Below are positions 26,501-34,514 of a DNA stretch of 64,000 nucleotides, piece after piece. Made by a program: the position numbers and the translations under genes. Below the pieces are notes generated by a model that had not been told where the DNA came from, made no database searches, and saw only the letters and a program-made list of their open reading frames with translations. The stretch's first letter is position 1. Every line of letters starts with the position of its first letter. Location of the stretch: NCBI RefSeq assembly GCF_026151205.1, contig NC_087077.1, positions 12,994,983 through 13,058,982 of the forward strand, in the 5' to 3' direction. The stretch is from Bolinopsis microptera. Its lineage: Eukaryota > Ctenophora > Tentaculata > Lobata > Bolinopsidae.

Positions 26501-29500
26501 TCCGCAGATTACTTTAGTAACTTAACTCTTTCTCAGAAGCTATTTCACTATCTTTTGTAGGTTTCAGAGGGAAGAAAGCTCATGATGATACCAATCTTCA
26601 TCTTCTTGTTGCCAGCGGTTCTCTGTGACTGTGCCAAACGTGATAAACCCAACAACCTCGAACTTTCTAGCGGAACCTGCACCGAACACATCAAGAATTT
26701 CTTTCCAGACCCTGCGCCGGATCTTGAGAAAATCGCTCAGTCTGAGAGCGAAAGGATTGCCAACACCAAGAGTTTATCTTGCAATAAGAGGATGAAGTAC
26801 CAGGATGACGCTTCGGTGAAACTAGTTTGCAAGCGGATGTTCAACTCAATGCACCACAACACTCTAAACCAGCATCTCTGTGGAAGATTTCTGACGGACG
26901 ATAAGGAAGTCCGGAGCTCGACAAACTACAATGTTCACAATAAGATTGAAGTGGGAAAGTTCCAGAAGCATGGATGCGCTTATTATTACAAGAGTGGGAC
27001 TAGTGCCGTAGTTTGTGCCTTTCGGAGAGAATAGCCGGATGAGGAATGCGGACAATTTGGATACAACTTTTACAGAGCTTAAAACGTATTGTTTTTAAAC
27101 CTATGAATTATATTATGCTATTTTGAAACTGTTCAGTCAAACATTAAGATGCGCTTTATTCCTTACAAAATTTGTAGCATAATTTATCAGCTGATTGACG
27201 TGTGTTTCTTGTCTCAGCATAACATTCTAAACAAATTATAGTGCTAGATCAAAATACACATATGTCACGTACAAATAAAGTCTCATAATATTGTGACGCA
27301 ATGAAACTATTGGACTACGATGTATGGGGAGTGGGGACTTGCCACCCCATGGCAACATTAAAATATATTGACCCTGTTACATCGTTTCCAGTTATATTAT
27401 ATATCATACCTACCATAAGACTATATCATTGAGAACACAACTCAGCTAGAAATAGCTTTAAAAAATTAAAAATATAAGGCGCGTTACATACGCATATCAA
27501 ATGGAATTTAGATTATAATTTAACGTAATTATTGCATAATTTGCATCCGTAATTCAAGAGTGATGTGAAACAATGAATATCAATTTAAACATAGTATATA
27601 TCTAACTTACGATCTGATTTAATCAAATTAGATAAAACTATAAATATATTCGCTACCTGTGATCCAACTCCAAACATTATTTGGAAATGGGAATGTGAAA
27701 ATTGTTCATATAAATAGATGGATATTTAATTCTAAGTTTAAAAAAGGAGATTATCGTTCGTTTCAATGTCCAATAAGGAAAACCGAAAGATCTTTTCGCC
27801 AACCGTGGCTAGAATAGCTAATGATCCTGGATCCACCCTTCCCCTTTTTGGTTTTTTTTTTCTCGCAGCCTTCCCTCGCCCAACTTACCAACTGAACAGG
27901 TCTGCCTATGAGAAGTGATACTGAACAGGTCTGCCTATGAGAAGTGATACTTCCCTCGCCCAACTTACCAACTGAACAGGTCTGCCTATGAGCAGTGATA
28001 CGTTGGGAGAAGCACACTGCAGGAGCCGGGCTACGTGCTGCTGATTCAGACCACGGACCATGGCCTCGTTTATTTCTAGTACTATGTCTTGCAGTTGCAG
28101 TTTACAGTCCTGAAATCGGCCAGGGTAAAATATGGGAAATATTTGGGTAAATACCAACACCGGAAAACAGCGAAAACGGCCTTTAAATTGTTGAGCTTAT
28201 TGACAATACAAGTGAATTTCTATTGTAATTATGAATTTTTATCGGCCGAGGTGAGAGCACTTCCTTTGTAATCTAAGTTATCGCATTTAACTAATAGTTA
28301 GTAACTGTGTATGATAACTCTGCAGAGCTAAATTGCTGCGTTGTTCATTAGAGATAGCAATAAAAATACGGTCTTTTCATTGAAACTGCGAAAGTGCCGA
28401 GTAAATGTCGCAACCACTCTCTAACTATCTATTATATGCCAGGTGCTGGTCAATGTTACATTCTCATCTCCACAATATGATGTGGAATATTCCATGCCTC
28501 AAAGTTACCAGCTCAGTGACGTAACCAGCTCAGTGACGTCACCAGCTCAGTGACGTCACCAGCTCAGTGGTGTCTTCCATATACACAGTAACCATAATCA
28601 TGAAATTTAACGATGTTTTCACAATTTAAACCAACCTTAGCTGCAGGACTGTCTGCAAGAATAGTGTTGACTCTCACATTACCATACACATCATCCACTA
28701 TACCAAACCCTAGACCTGTTCCAGTGTTACATATATCACAACTCAGTGGCTGTAATACGCTACCGTCCTGTGGTTATAAAAGATTGGTCACGAAGAGCTG
28801 CTCTCGAAGGATTTGTTAGTTGTATATTAAACAGTAAAGTGTAAACATTAAACAGTGTATCAGTGACTCGTTTTATTCTAAATAATGGATCAATATCTCA
28901 CAAAGAGTGTTGAATACCTAGGAATCAAATCATTAAATTGTTGATAAGGAGACAAGAGCGCAAGGAAATTTTTCCAAAACAAATCCGCACTTGAAGGAGT
29001 TGTATATTAAGTGTATCAGCGACCCGTTCTATTCTAAATAATGGATCAATATCTCACAAAGAGTGTTGAATACCTAGGAATCAATTCATTAAATTGTTAA
29101 TAAGGAGACAAAATGATCGATTGTGTTAAGAAGTCAAAAAATAAATGCAAAACATCACAGCAATACTAAACACACTGGTTCAATGATAAGCTTCCTCCCG
29201 GCCAAAGAAAGAGGGTTAGGAGCACGTTCCCATTTCAGTTCTATTTCCGGTATAGCTGGAGTTAGTGCCGGAGGATCCGCTTCTACCATCAGCTTCCTTT
29301 TGATGGTAAAGGTCACTGTTTCCGTCTGTTCTTCCAACTTTTTCATAACCTGAGAGAGATGAAATTATTCGCTTTTATAAATTACCCCCAATACTTTGAC
29401 ATGCACCACACTGCATCATAAATAACTTGAGTTTATGGTAATATGGTTTTAGAACAACTGCTACAAAATCTCATGCGAGGCAAATTCCTGACGTGAATTA

Positions 29501-32500
29501 TTCTGACCTGTTGAAAAGCCTCAGGTCCCCCCTCATTATCGAGAATTGACTCCCCGTTTATTGCCGCAATCTCATCTCTCTCAACCAATCTTCCATCCCT
29601 GTCAAAACATTTTATTAAGCTTTAAATATCTGTGCAATGTAACACTTTCCTTACTGAGTATAAAATAGATAAGATAAGAATTAAGAAAGTATTCTATTAT
29701 CAAAACTGATACCAGTATGAGAGTTTGAATTATGACAATGATTGTTGCTTAATGAGTTAATCGAGGTGTTGACCTTCGTTTTGTGAGAATAACTCATTTA
29801 AAACAATCCTGGTAATTCTAACCTGTCAGCGAGACCGCCAGGTTTTATTTTCCGAACGAAAACTCGGACAGGACCATCACTGTCAGTCCCACACACATCA
29901 AATCCTAGCGACTCTCCCGGTGTCCTGTCCAGGCTTATCGTCTCTTTTTTGATGCTGAAATAGATGGCGTTATTTAACTTGAGGTTTTTTTGATAAAGGA
30001 GCAATATGTTACGTCGTTGACTTCCATTTTTATGCCGTAACACTTGAAGTTGAAATCTTTATACAGTGGCAAAACTCGATTTCTATCTCATCGACAAAAT
30101 AAGCTGTAGTAGATAGATTGCATGTTGTTAAAAAAATTGATTTGATAAAGGAGCAGAAGAGTTTTAGGCGTTGATTTATCATCTTTCCCATATTGAATTT
30201 CGCTTACAGAAGATAAGTCAAACTTAGTTTTTTTTGTAGAACGTAACTAATGATAAAATATGTTATTGTAAGCAAACGAAATTATCTTGATAAAGGAGCG
30301 TTTTAGTTTTCGTTGTCAATTCTTGCTCTTTGACATGTGCCCGTTTAATGATACTGTTTTGCAAGACTTGTTCCGCTTCAATTCAAGGCATGATGTAGTA
30401 AAAGTTTTAAATCTAGTTTCTTTAAACGTTTTGATTCGATTAATTACCATAATATCGGGTATATATCTTAATTCTAATCTAAAATGCACTGTTTAATAAT
30501 AATAATAATTCGGATATTCCACTGTTAACCGAATTACGTTCAGGGTGCATGATCACCAGTGAGTCATTTTATGATAAATAGATTTTATTCGAACGGTAAA
30601 AAGGCCCGCAACGAAAATGGGTTCCAGTGATTATAGCCCTGATTTTAAGAAGTTGGTCAATTCGTACGACGGACATATTCCTATGGTTACGAGGAATCTT
30701 AAGCGCTGGTCTAGAAAGCTCAAAATCGCAAGTAAAGACAATTTCAATTTCATGGCGGCTCATAATCCAAATATAACTACGATCGAGGAGGAAGCTGATG
30801 ATGATCAATCAGCACGTCCAATCAATTATGCTGCACGACCTAATGGCCAAGGTCAGAAAGCCAACTCATTCCATGTTCCATCTAAAAGGGAATTGGAAAC
30901 AAATGTACTAACTGAAATTATGAATAAATCGTGTAGGCCTGACCTTACATTACAGAGCAAGTACTTTAAGGATCCTAATGTGCCATTCCCAGCTTACTAC
31001 GCCAGAAGATACGAAGGTCCCATTTACGCTGGTACCACTGGTAGTGCTACTGCTGAGAGAAAGCCATCTAAAAAAATGATTCAAGTCATGCGGCAAAGTT
31101 TCAAGCGGCAAAATAGCATGCGGCCAAAAAGTAATAGCATGCAGCCAGAAAGCATGCGACCGAACGTCATGCGGCCAAATAGTATGGCTCCAAATAAAAA
31201 TTCCGGATCGAACGGAATCATATCACAAAGAAAAAGTTTGCAACAAGATATATCATTTGCATCCGAGCCAGATGATTCATTCGAAGCGCTAGAGGCACAA
31301 TGCAACGCAGATGATAAAAAAGAACCCATGAAACCTCAAACCTCGCTCCAAGTTAAAAAAATTGGCGGTGACAGTGGTTTCTCATTCTCATTAAGAGATA
31401 GCATGCAGCAGGATCGATCATTTGCACCAGAGCCTGATGATTCATTTGAAGCGCTAGAGGCTCAGTGCAGAGCCGAACTTGAACAAACAAATTCGATTAA
31501 TAACTCATTAATCGAAAAACCACTCCTGAATTCAACTCCCAAAAGTGTCCAATTCGCTACCAGTCCGGCCGTGACGATGATGGACAGTGGTTGCTGTGTA
31601 TCAACACATCAGAGTGACAGCCAGAACAACTCTACCGTTACTCTCAGAATCATAACCCCATCAAACGTCCCCACTTCTCCTTGCTGCAAGGATGCACAAG
31701 GAAAACTTAACCACGTTGCTGCAATCAATGCTAAAAAGGTTGATAGCCTTTCGAAAGTCGTCCACAGGAAGGCACAAGAGTTCAAGTCTATGCTGGCAGA
31801 AAATATCAAGCTGGCACAAAACAATTATAAACTTACGGAATTATCTAAGGCAGCAGACGACAAGTTGCATCACCAACAAACCACTACAAACGAACTGGAA
31901 GCCAAGCATCTCGAGCTCGTTAAAAAGTTTGAGGGCGTTCAGCAAAAACTAGACCAACTCGAAAAAGAAGGCTTTAGGTTTGATAGAAAAGCAACAGATG
32001 ACTTGATTGATCGATTAATAAGAAATTACGACAGAATGTTCGAAGAATCCGAAAAACAGAATCAGCAGATCAATGAACTCACCGACATACTAGAACTCAT
32101 GGAACAGGACAACAACGATTTGTCTGCAAAGATGACGGAAATGGGCTTAGAAGTAACATCCACACTAGCTGAGAAATCTCAAAATGACTCAATACTCCAG
32201 TCTATGGCAGACGAAAATTCGATCTTGGAGGAGCACAGTAGCCTATATCACGAGAGGTCTGTCAACTTAGAGAATTCAATCACAAGACTAGGCTCAAGGG
32301 TAGAAAACCTTTCCGCTCTTAGCGAAGGGCTTTCTACGAAGAACAGGGACCTTTCTATGGAAGTATCTCAACTTGAAAAAAGTAGTAATAATGCTGATCA
32401 GACAGTTGGAAAATACGAGATTGACGATACAAGACTCAGTGTAAGTAGTCATAACAAAACTGCTGACGACAGTATGGAAAAGTATGTTGACTTCTGTGAG

Positions 32501-34514
32501 GGCGTCGCCGAGGAACTACAGGCTGTGGTAAATCAACAGGATATGAGGATCCACGAACTGGAGACTACCATCAACGAAGCTCCGTATAAAGCAAAAAGGG
32601 TATCTGTTTGAGTGGCAAATTTGATTTCAGATGGACTCGCAAGATTCAGCATTTGCTTTGAGTGATATATTATTTGGTAGCAAATTGATACTCGTTATTT
32701 TAAGCTTTTTATTAGTGCAATTTTGTAATATAATATAATGTAAAAGAAGTACAAACTATACAAACAATTTAACTTTAAATGATAATATTTTAGAATTTAT
32801 GAACAATACCTGACTTTTCTCTTCCAGTTATTACTAAGATCCTGGTTGCTTAAATAAATATTATCAGAGTTATCGTCTCTCTGGAGAGGTAATAGACCCT
32901 CGCCCAGTCTCAAAGTGGTAGAGGGAGAGTTAACCAGGGTTGTGTCTCCTGCACATCTCTCCTCCTCTTCACCTGCAAACATAATACAATGTCAAAATGT
33001 TGTTTGTTAGATTATAAATTAAGAGGCCGCATAGAGTTGTCGGACGGCGGGACACTAAGTTATATGATATTGGCCACAAATAACGCTTTCAAACTTTAGC
33101 TGTACACTTCAGAGTGTTCTGAAGTTGCAAATCATTGTAACGAAATATGCACGAAAATTTGGGCGGCTACCAGGAAATCTGATCAATTGGCAGCTAATCA
33201 TGATGATTCCCATAACAATCGGACGAAACATGTGGTTGAAAGATGTCAAACAGATTAACAACTGTTTCCGAGTAGGTAGATCTGTTTTCCCAATGATCAA
33301 TTACCAAGCCAAACCTGCTATTTATGATTTCAAGAATAATTTTGCGCTAATTTTTTATTTTCCAAATGCATCAAACTCGAAGTTTCGTTACCAAATTTTT
33401 TTTCCAATGTAAGGAAAAGTCAATTCGGAGCACGAAAGAATGCTAAAATATTTTCACCAACCAAGGTTGCAATTGTCTGTGCTGATGTTGGAGCACTCCT
33501 CTATCTCCATGTCGAGTTCTGATAATTTCAAGTTCTGAACGGTCTGACAAAACTCTTCTATATCCCGGCCCTGGGTCATTTAGTTAGTGATTTATTCAAT
33601 TAAGTAACAACTACTGTTGTAGTAAAGCTAAACGCTACAATTAATCTGATAAATCTGTACCTAAATCGGTAAAAACGATGAAATGTTTTAAATTTTACTG
33701 TAGACAATAAAATCATCATGAGCTATAAGCACTATCGACTGAATCATAGAACTTCTGCAAGAGCAGCAAGCTCAATCTCATACCGAATCAGTCAGCTCCG
33801 ATATCTTCTGAAGGTCGTGATAGTCGAGATACTGATAGAAAAGCGGACTCTTGAGCAATCCCCTGAGACTATCTAACTCAAGTTTAATATGTTCCGGAAC
33901 ATGTTCAACTAGTGACTCTATTATCCGTAACACCCGCTCCGCGTCTGAAGTTAGTTACATTTTACATGTGACCTTACTTTGGTGACGTCATAAAATGGTG
34001 ACGTTGTGCTTTTTATTATGTTTTTGTGTAATTATGTAATTTATGTAATATGCAGTAATTATGTGGTCATCGTTAATAAGGCTTAAAATAGAAGTACATC
34101 GCAGACATGTACTAGTTGTGATATGAGATCATATCAAGTATGATATCATGGCAACAGGTACTTCTTCATTATACGCCAAAATGTGGGTTTCCTAGATTGC
34201 ACTGCAACTGTGGTCGTGTAATATGTGAGAAGGAAATTAAAGGTAACAAACAAATTATAAGCTAATTTGTTCTGTTAAACCACCAATGCCGTTTCCATTT
34301 CACTGGACAATGTAATCATCCACCATTAGTCGCCAATTTACATTCCACCAAGGACAGAACCGAATTTCGTGCAAGCAAACCTTCACACATACCTGACATA
34401 CCACAAAAGCACAAAGATCGGCCTGGAACAAAGCACGAAACAGAGTCTAAGATAAAAAACAAAGCAGAAGAGAGTGTACAGTAGATTACCTGCTTGGTTG
34501 ATGATGTTTGCCAT
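1839..34514 (-). CDS. PATJ: PATJ/MPDZ-type multi-PDZ polarity scaffold (L27 + 7 PDZ)
   Basis: 24 exons (high to low): 34490-34514, 33784-33944, 33462-33570, 32810-32972, 29823-29954, 29508-29598, 29176-29349, 28636-28749, 27969-28109, 24401-24478, 22340-22411, 21907-22012, 21157-21197, 20804-20905, 20453-20587, 20174-20315, 19981-20055, 19493-19589, 17589-17697, 7050-7169, 2944-3049, 2481-2552, 2215-2327, 1839-2060. Every junction keeps phase, giving 899 codons plus stop. The N-terminus (MANIINQA) leads into an L27 domain; seven PDZ domains follow. In known PATJ/MPDZ proteins L27 binds Pals1-type partners and the PDZ array tethers junction and polarity proteins at the apical membrane. Seven PDZ domains is fewer than vertebrate PATJ (10) or MPDZ (13) and more than fly Patj (4). 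The last exon and the exact donor at 29176 (29167 is possible) are least certain. Three opposite-strand genes sit in its introns. Confidence 0.88.
2748..2937. repeat. 63-bp tandem repeat, 3 copies, in a scaffold intron
   Basis: Three units begin at gtctag (2748, 2811, 2874), each holding tttctgcgttttataattta. They lie directly beside the donor of exon 2944-3049. Confidence 0.85.
2944..7169 (-). CDS. Scaffold PDZ domain 6 (two exons flanking a transposon)
   Basis: Exon 7050-7169 encodes [10 protein letters not shown] and [15 protein letters not shown]. Exon 2944-3049 resumes exactly at [15 protein letters not shown] and ends [10 protein letters not shown]. The 3.9-kb intron between them contains the TA-flanked CXC element. 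The intron upstream of this domain (7170-17588) contains a second such element, several foldbacks and the whole BHMT gene. Confidence 0.88.
3940..4065 (-). pseudogene. CXC cysteine-rich motif at the end of transposon protein 1
   Basis: The minus strand reads [20 protein letters not shown], followed by the [16 protein letters not shown] ending and a stop. The C-x-C spacing matches the Tesmin/TSO1-like CXC pattern, a DNA-binding zinc module in known proteins. Confidence 0.65.
4324..4662 (-). pseudogene. Transposon protein remnant, region before the CXC domain
   Basis: A minus-strand frame of 112 codons inside the first element contains [15 protein letters not shown] and [10 protein letters not shown]. 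The same arrangement ([14 protein letters not shown], then DPISWG) precedes the CXC motif of the second element, so both elements descend from one protein type. Stops separate it from the segments on either side. Confidence 0.6.
5510..6346 (-). pseudogene. Transposon protein remnant, main open segment (278 codons)
   Basis: This is the longest open stretch of the element at 3423-6859. It is helical and rich in leucine and aromatics, with segments such as [33 protein letters not shown] and [17 protein letters not shown], then [16 protein letters not shown]. These resemble a widespread animal family of large transposase-like proteins. The frame ends at TAA but the same frame continues open afterwards for about 75 codons, so the stop looks like a point mutation. 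No N-terminal part of the protein is visible before the right-hand TIR, so the copy is truncated as well as interrupted. Confidence 0.65.
7981..8284 (-). CDS. CXC-domain terminal exon of transposon 2
   Basis: The open frame ends at the TGA/TAA-side stop at 7981. It reads [22 protein letters not shown], then a linker and a CXC motif ([34 protein letters not shown]). A possible acceptor (ttatacag) stands at 8285. The cysteine pattern is complete, in contrast to the remnant nature of the rest. It could be the last exon of an intron-containing transposase-like gene. Confidence 0.6.
8862..9029 (-). CDS. Splice-flanked exon inside transposon 2 (56 codons)
   Basis: Acceptor ttattgcag precedes and donor GTAAGT follows. 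The exon is open in phase 0 at both ends. It encodes an acidic stretch, then [10 protein letters not shown], a C-x2-C pair that may be part of a zinc knuckle. I do not recognise the domain. Partner exons are not fully resolved; a candidate ending in [10 protein letters not shown] with GTAAGT lies near 9504-9560. Confidence 0.5.
10568..11872. repeat. Palindrome plus direct third copy (rearranged block)
   Basis: A segment from 10568 to about 10848 is repeated inverted at 11125-11383. It appears a third time in direct orientation at 11384-11872, where the copy extends to match 10568-11055. The third copy lacks six or seven bases (tagatat) present in the first. The segment starts inside the TIR of the neighbouring transposon and contains non-transposon sequence beyond its TA. 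Confidence 0.85.
11358..11433. mobile_element. 76-bp TIR-only hairpin flanked by TA
   Basis: CAGTCAAATCCGTC and its complement GACGGATTTGACTG bound a 76-bp inverted repeat with TA on both sides (11356-11357, 11434-11435). It consists only of terminal sequence of the 7220-10615 element, joined head to head at a junction containing gcgaattttgtccgac. Confidence 0.75.
12120..16652 (+). CDS. BHMT: Betaine-homocysteine S-methyltransferase, complete 11-exon gene
   Basis: Exons: 12120-12137, 13697-13822, 13974-14093, 14255-14360, 14722-14813, 15122-15235, 15410-15550, 15746-15896, 16082-16227, 16388-16493, 16618-16652. All junctions are GT-AG and in phase, giving 384 residues (human BHMT is 406). 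The enzyme moves a methyl group from betaine to homocysteine, forming dimethylglycine and methionine, on a zinc-bearing TIM barrel in the cytosol. Visible signatures are [10 protein letters not shown] near the N-terminus, GINCHFDP and IGGCCGF, which carry the three zinc cysteines, [13 protein letters not shown], and the C-terminal arm HTKPW ... DGWGVTVG. The first exon encodes only MSRTSG; intron 1 holds a TTAA foldback. AATAAA at 16815 is the likely poly(A) signal. The gene lies wholly within an intron of the opposite-strand scaffold. Confidence 0.96.
12192..13555. mobile_element. TTAA-flanked foldback element in BHMT intron 1
   Basis: A near-perfect inverted repeat of about 640 bp per arm around a short centre (about 12835-12905), flanked by TTAA at 12188-12191 and 13556-13559. 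Ends begin GGGGGAGGGTTTACCCTGA and GGGGGGGGGGGTTCACCCTG. TTAA duplication is typical of piggyBac and Kolobok; no transposase is encoded, so it is non-autonomous. Confidence 0.85.
14912..15071. mobile_element. 160-bp MITE with internal 11-bp repeat in BHMT intron 5
   Basis: Termini ttggtaatctagctaggcac and its complement form a 22-bp inverted repeat. The centre is five near-identical ttggggcacac units. It ends about 50 bp before the acceptor of exon 15122. Confidence 0.75.
16821..17588. other. Rest of large scaffold intron; no gene seen
   Basis: This segment lies between the BHMT poly(A) signal and a scaffold exon. 17050-17190 has a CACGTG box, two CCAAT-like ATTGG motifs and higher GC, which would suit a promoter, but no transcript start can be shown. 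Confidence 0.4.
17589..20055 (-). CDS. Scaffold PDZ domain 5 (three exons)
   Basis: The domain spans exons 19981-20055 ([20 protein letters not shown]), 19493-19589 ([20 protein letters not shown]) and 17589-17697 (helix and last strand, SSLLRVSYV). The phase-2 junction at the last intron restores an arginine codon, which supports joining the isolated exon near 17.6 kb to this gene. Confidence 0.82.
17698..19492. other. Scaffold intron without further genes
   Basis: AT-rich intron. It contains a G-run at about 18210 and only short, non-conserved open frames. I see no exon or element here. Confidence 0.5.
20174..20905 (-). CDS. Scaffold PDZ domain 4 (three exons)
   Basis: Exon 20804-20905 (34 codons, phase 0 at both ends, acceptor cttatcattgcag) gives the first strand and a divergent loop ATLGISILP. 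Exon 20453-20587 gives [13 protein letters not shown] and [10 protein letters not shown]. Exon 20174-20315 gives the alphaB helix and last strand ([17 protein letters not shown]). Its donor (GTTCAT) is weak but phase-consistent. Confidence 0.78.
21907..24478 (-). CDS. Scaffold PDZ domain 3 (three exons)
   Basis: Exons 24401-24478, 22340-22411 and 21907-22012 join in frame. The binding loop is divergent ([11 protein letters not shown]). It is followed by [26 protein letters not shown] and a helix ending ARVVTVYRQ. The short exon 21157-21197 supplies a glutamate-rich linker to PDZ4. Confidence 0.8.
22412..24400. other. Scaffold intron with short repeats only
   Basis: Apart from the 19-bp array at 22456 and a weak duplication around acatgtcacgc (23573 and 23690), no gene or bounded element is evident. 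Confidence 0.5.
22456..22550. repeat. 19-bp AT-rich tandem repeat, 5 copies
   Basis: Unit aacaattatcatatttatt, with one or two changes per copy, near the acceptor side of exon 22340-22411. Confidence 0.8.
24479..26581. other. Scaffold intron upstream of the nested CAP-like gene
   Basis: AT-rich. Short open frames look random. A 31-bp direct duplication (ctcaaccaatcaccttcatc) at 26409 and 26440 stands just before the nested gene and carries CCAAT boxes in both copies, so it could be promoter sequence of that gene. Confidence 0.4.
26582..27034 (+). CDS. Small secreted CAP/SCP-like protein, intronless, nested
   Basis: A 150-codon single-exon frame. The start [16 protein letters not shown] is a clear signal peptide with cleavage near residue 16. 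The mature part is cysteine-rich. It ends with [19 protein letters not shown], which resembles the last strands of CAP-superfamily proteins (a G-C-G-Y-type strand, then V-V-C-x-[YF]). Upstream, [13 protein letters not shown] resembles the CAP helix with A-x-x-W/A-N. The usual catalytic-like HExxH and GENL signatures are not visible, so it is divergent or shortened (full CAP domains are about 150-180 residues). AATAAA at 27274 follows. It lies in the intron between scaffold PDZ2 and PDZ3 exons, on the opposite strand. The family call is tentative; the secretion call is firmer. Confidence 0.6.
   Translation: MMIPIFIFLLPAVLCDCAKRDKPNNLELSSGTCTEHIKNFFPDPAPDLEKIAQSESERIANTKSLSCNKRMKYQDDASVKLVCKRMFNSMHHNTLNQHLCGRFLTDDKEVRSSTNYNVHNKIEVGKFQKHGCAYYYKSGTSAVVCAFRRE
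27869..28001. repeat. Tandem copies of an exon end with its splice donor
   Basis: Read on the minus strand, the end of scaffold exon 27969-28109 plus its donor GGTAAGTTGGGCGAGGGAAG appears in full twice and a third time without the donor. The distal donor is at 27888; its use would bring an in-frame stop. Confidence 0.85.
27969..28749 (-). CDS. Scaffold PDZ domain 2 (two exons)
   Basis: This is the most canonical PDZ of the set: [11 protein letters not shown] loop, [14 protein letters not shown], then [12 protein letters not shown] and helix [10 protein letters not shown], ending [11 protein letters not shown]. The last 30-odd bases of the second exon, including its splice donor, are repeated just downstream (see the repeat at 27869-28001). 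Confidence 0.9.
28508..28575. repeat. 17-bp tandem repeat with CRE-like TGACGTCA, 4 copies
   Basis: Unit ccagctcagtgacgtca; the middle two copies carry a perfect TGACGTCA palindrome. It is intronic, about 60 bp from a scaffold exon. Confidence 0.75.
28821..29112. repeat. Direct duplication of ~110-135 bp
   Basis: Two copies start at tgtatattaa (28821, 29001) and share ctaaataatggatcaatatc and following sequence with few changes. Intronic between PDZ2 and PDZ1 exons. Confidence 0.75.
29176..29954 (-). CDS. Scaffold PDZ domain 1 (three exons)
   Basis: The carboxylate-binding loop reads ESLGFDVCG, followed by the betaC strand [15 protein letters not shown], the betaD turn [10 protein letters not shown] and the alphaB helix [13 protein letters not shown]. 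It closes with [10 protein letters not shown] linker rich in proline and acidic residues follows. Domain order and spacing are those of a complete PDZ. It is preceded by an acidic, low-complexity exon ([13 protein letters not shown]) that separates it from L27. Confidence 0.88.
30617..32611 (+). CDS. Intronless 664-aa coiled-coil protein, nested, unrecognised
   Basis: One uninterrupted frame from ATG ([12 protein letters not shown]) to TGA. Residues 1-150 are charged and of mixed composition. About 155-195 is a low-complexity tract of repeated MRPxS/MQPES units. Two near-identical blocks follow ([17 protein letters not shown] at about 212, [17 protein letters not shown] at about 267). A long coiled coil occupies about 370-600 (for example [17 protein letters not shown]). 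No membrane segment or catalytic motif is visible. It lies in the intron between the acidic linker exon and PDZ1 of the scaffold, in the opposite direction. Lack of introns in an intron-rich region suggests retroposition, but no poly(A) tail or flanking duplication was found. A structural, centrosome or cytoskeleton-like role is only a guess from the coiled coil. Confidence 0.75.
   Translation: MGSSDYSPDFKKLVNSYDGHIPMVTRNLKRWSRKLKIASKDNFNFMAAHNPNITTIEEEADDDQSARPINYAARPNGQGQKANSFHVPSKRELETNVLTEIMNKSCRPDLTLQSKYFKDPNVPFPAYYARRYEGPIYAGTTGSATAERKPSKKMIQVMRQSFKRQNSMRPKSNSMQPESMRPNVMRPNSMAPNKNSGSNGIISQRKSLQQDISFASEPDDSFEALEAQCNADDKKEPMKPQTSLQVKKIGGDSGFSFSLRDSMQQDRSFAPEPDDSFEALEAQCRAELEQTNSINNSLIEKPLLNSTPKSVQFATSPAVTMMDSGCCVSTHQSDSQNNSTVTLRIITPSNVPTSPCCKDAQGKLNHVAAINAKKVDSLSKVVHRKAQEFKSMLAENIKLAQNNYKLTELSKAADDKLHHQQTTTNELEAKHLELVKKFEGVQQKLDQLEKEGFRFDRKATDDLIDRLIRNYDRMFEESEKQNQQINELTDILELMEQDNNDLSAKMTEMGLEVTSTLAEKSQNDSILQSMADENSILEEHSSLYHERSVNLENSITRLGSRVENLSALSEGLSTKNRDLSMEVSQLEKSSNNADQTVGKYEIDDTRLSVSSHNKTADDSMEKYVDFCEGVAEELQAVVNQQDMRIHELETTINEAPYKAKRVSV
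33784..34514 (-). CDS. Scaffold exons 1-2: start codon and L27 domain
   Basis: ATG at 34514-34512 opens a 25-nt first exon. Exon 2 encodes a helical domain with the L27 signature of an amphipathic helix followed by [11 protein letters not shown], matching the SPLF-type motif of PATJ/MPDZ L27 domains. L27 domains form heterotetramers with a partner L27 (Pals1/MPP5 type in known animals). The split start exon is supported by phase 1 at the intron and by the continuous helix across the join (NQADAERVL). Confidence 0.85.
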
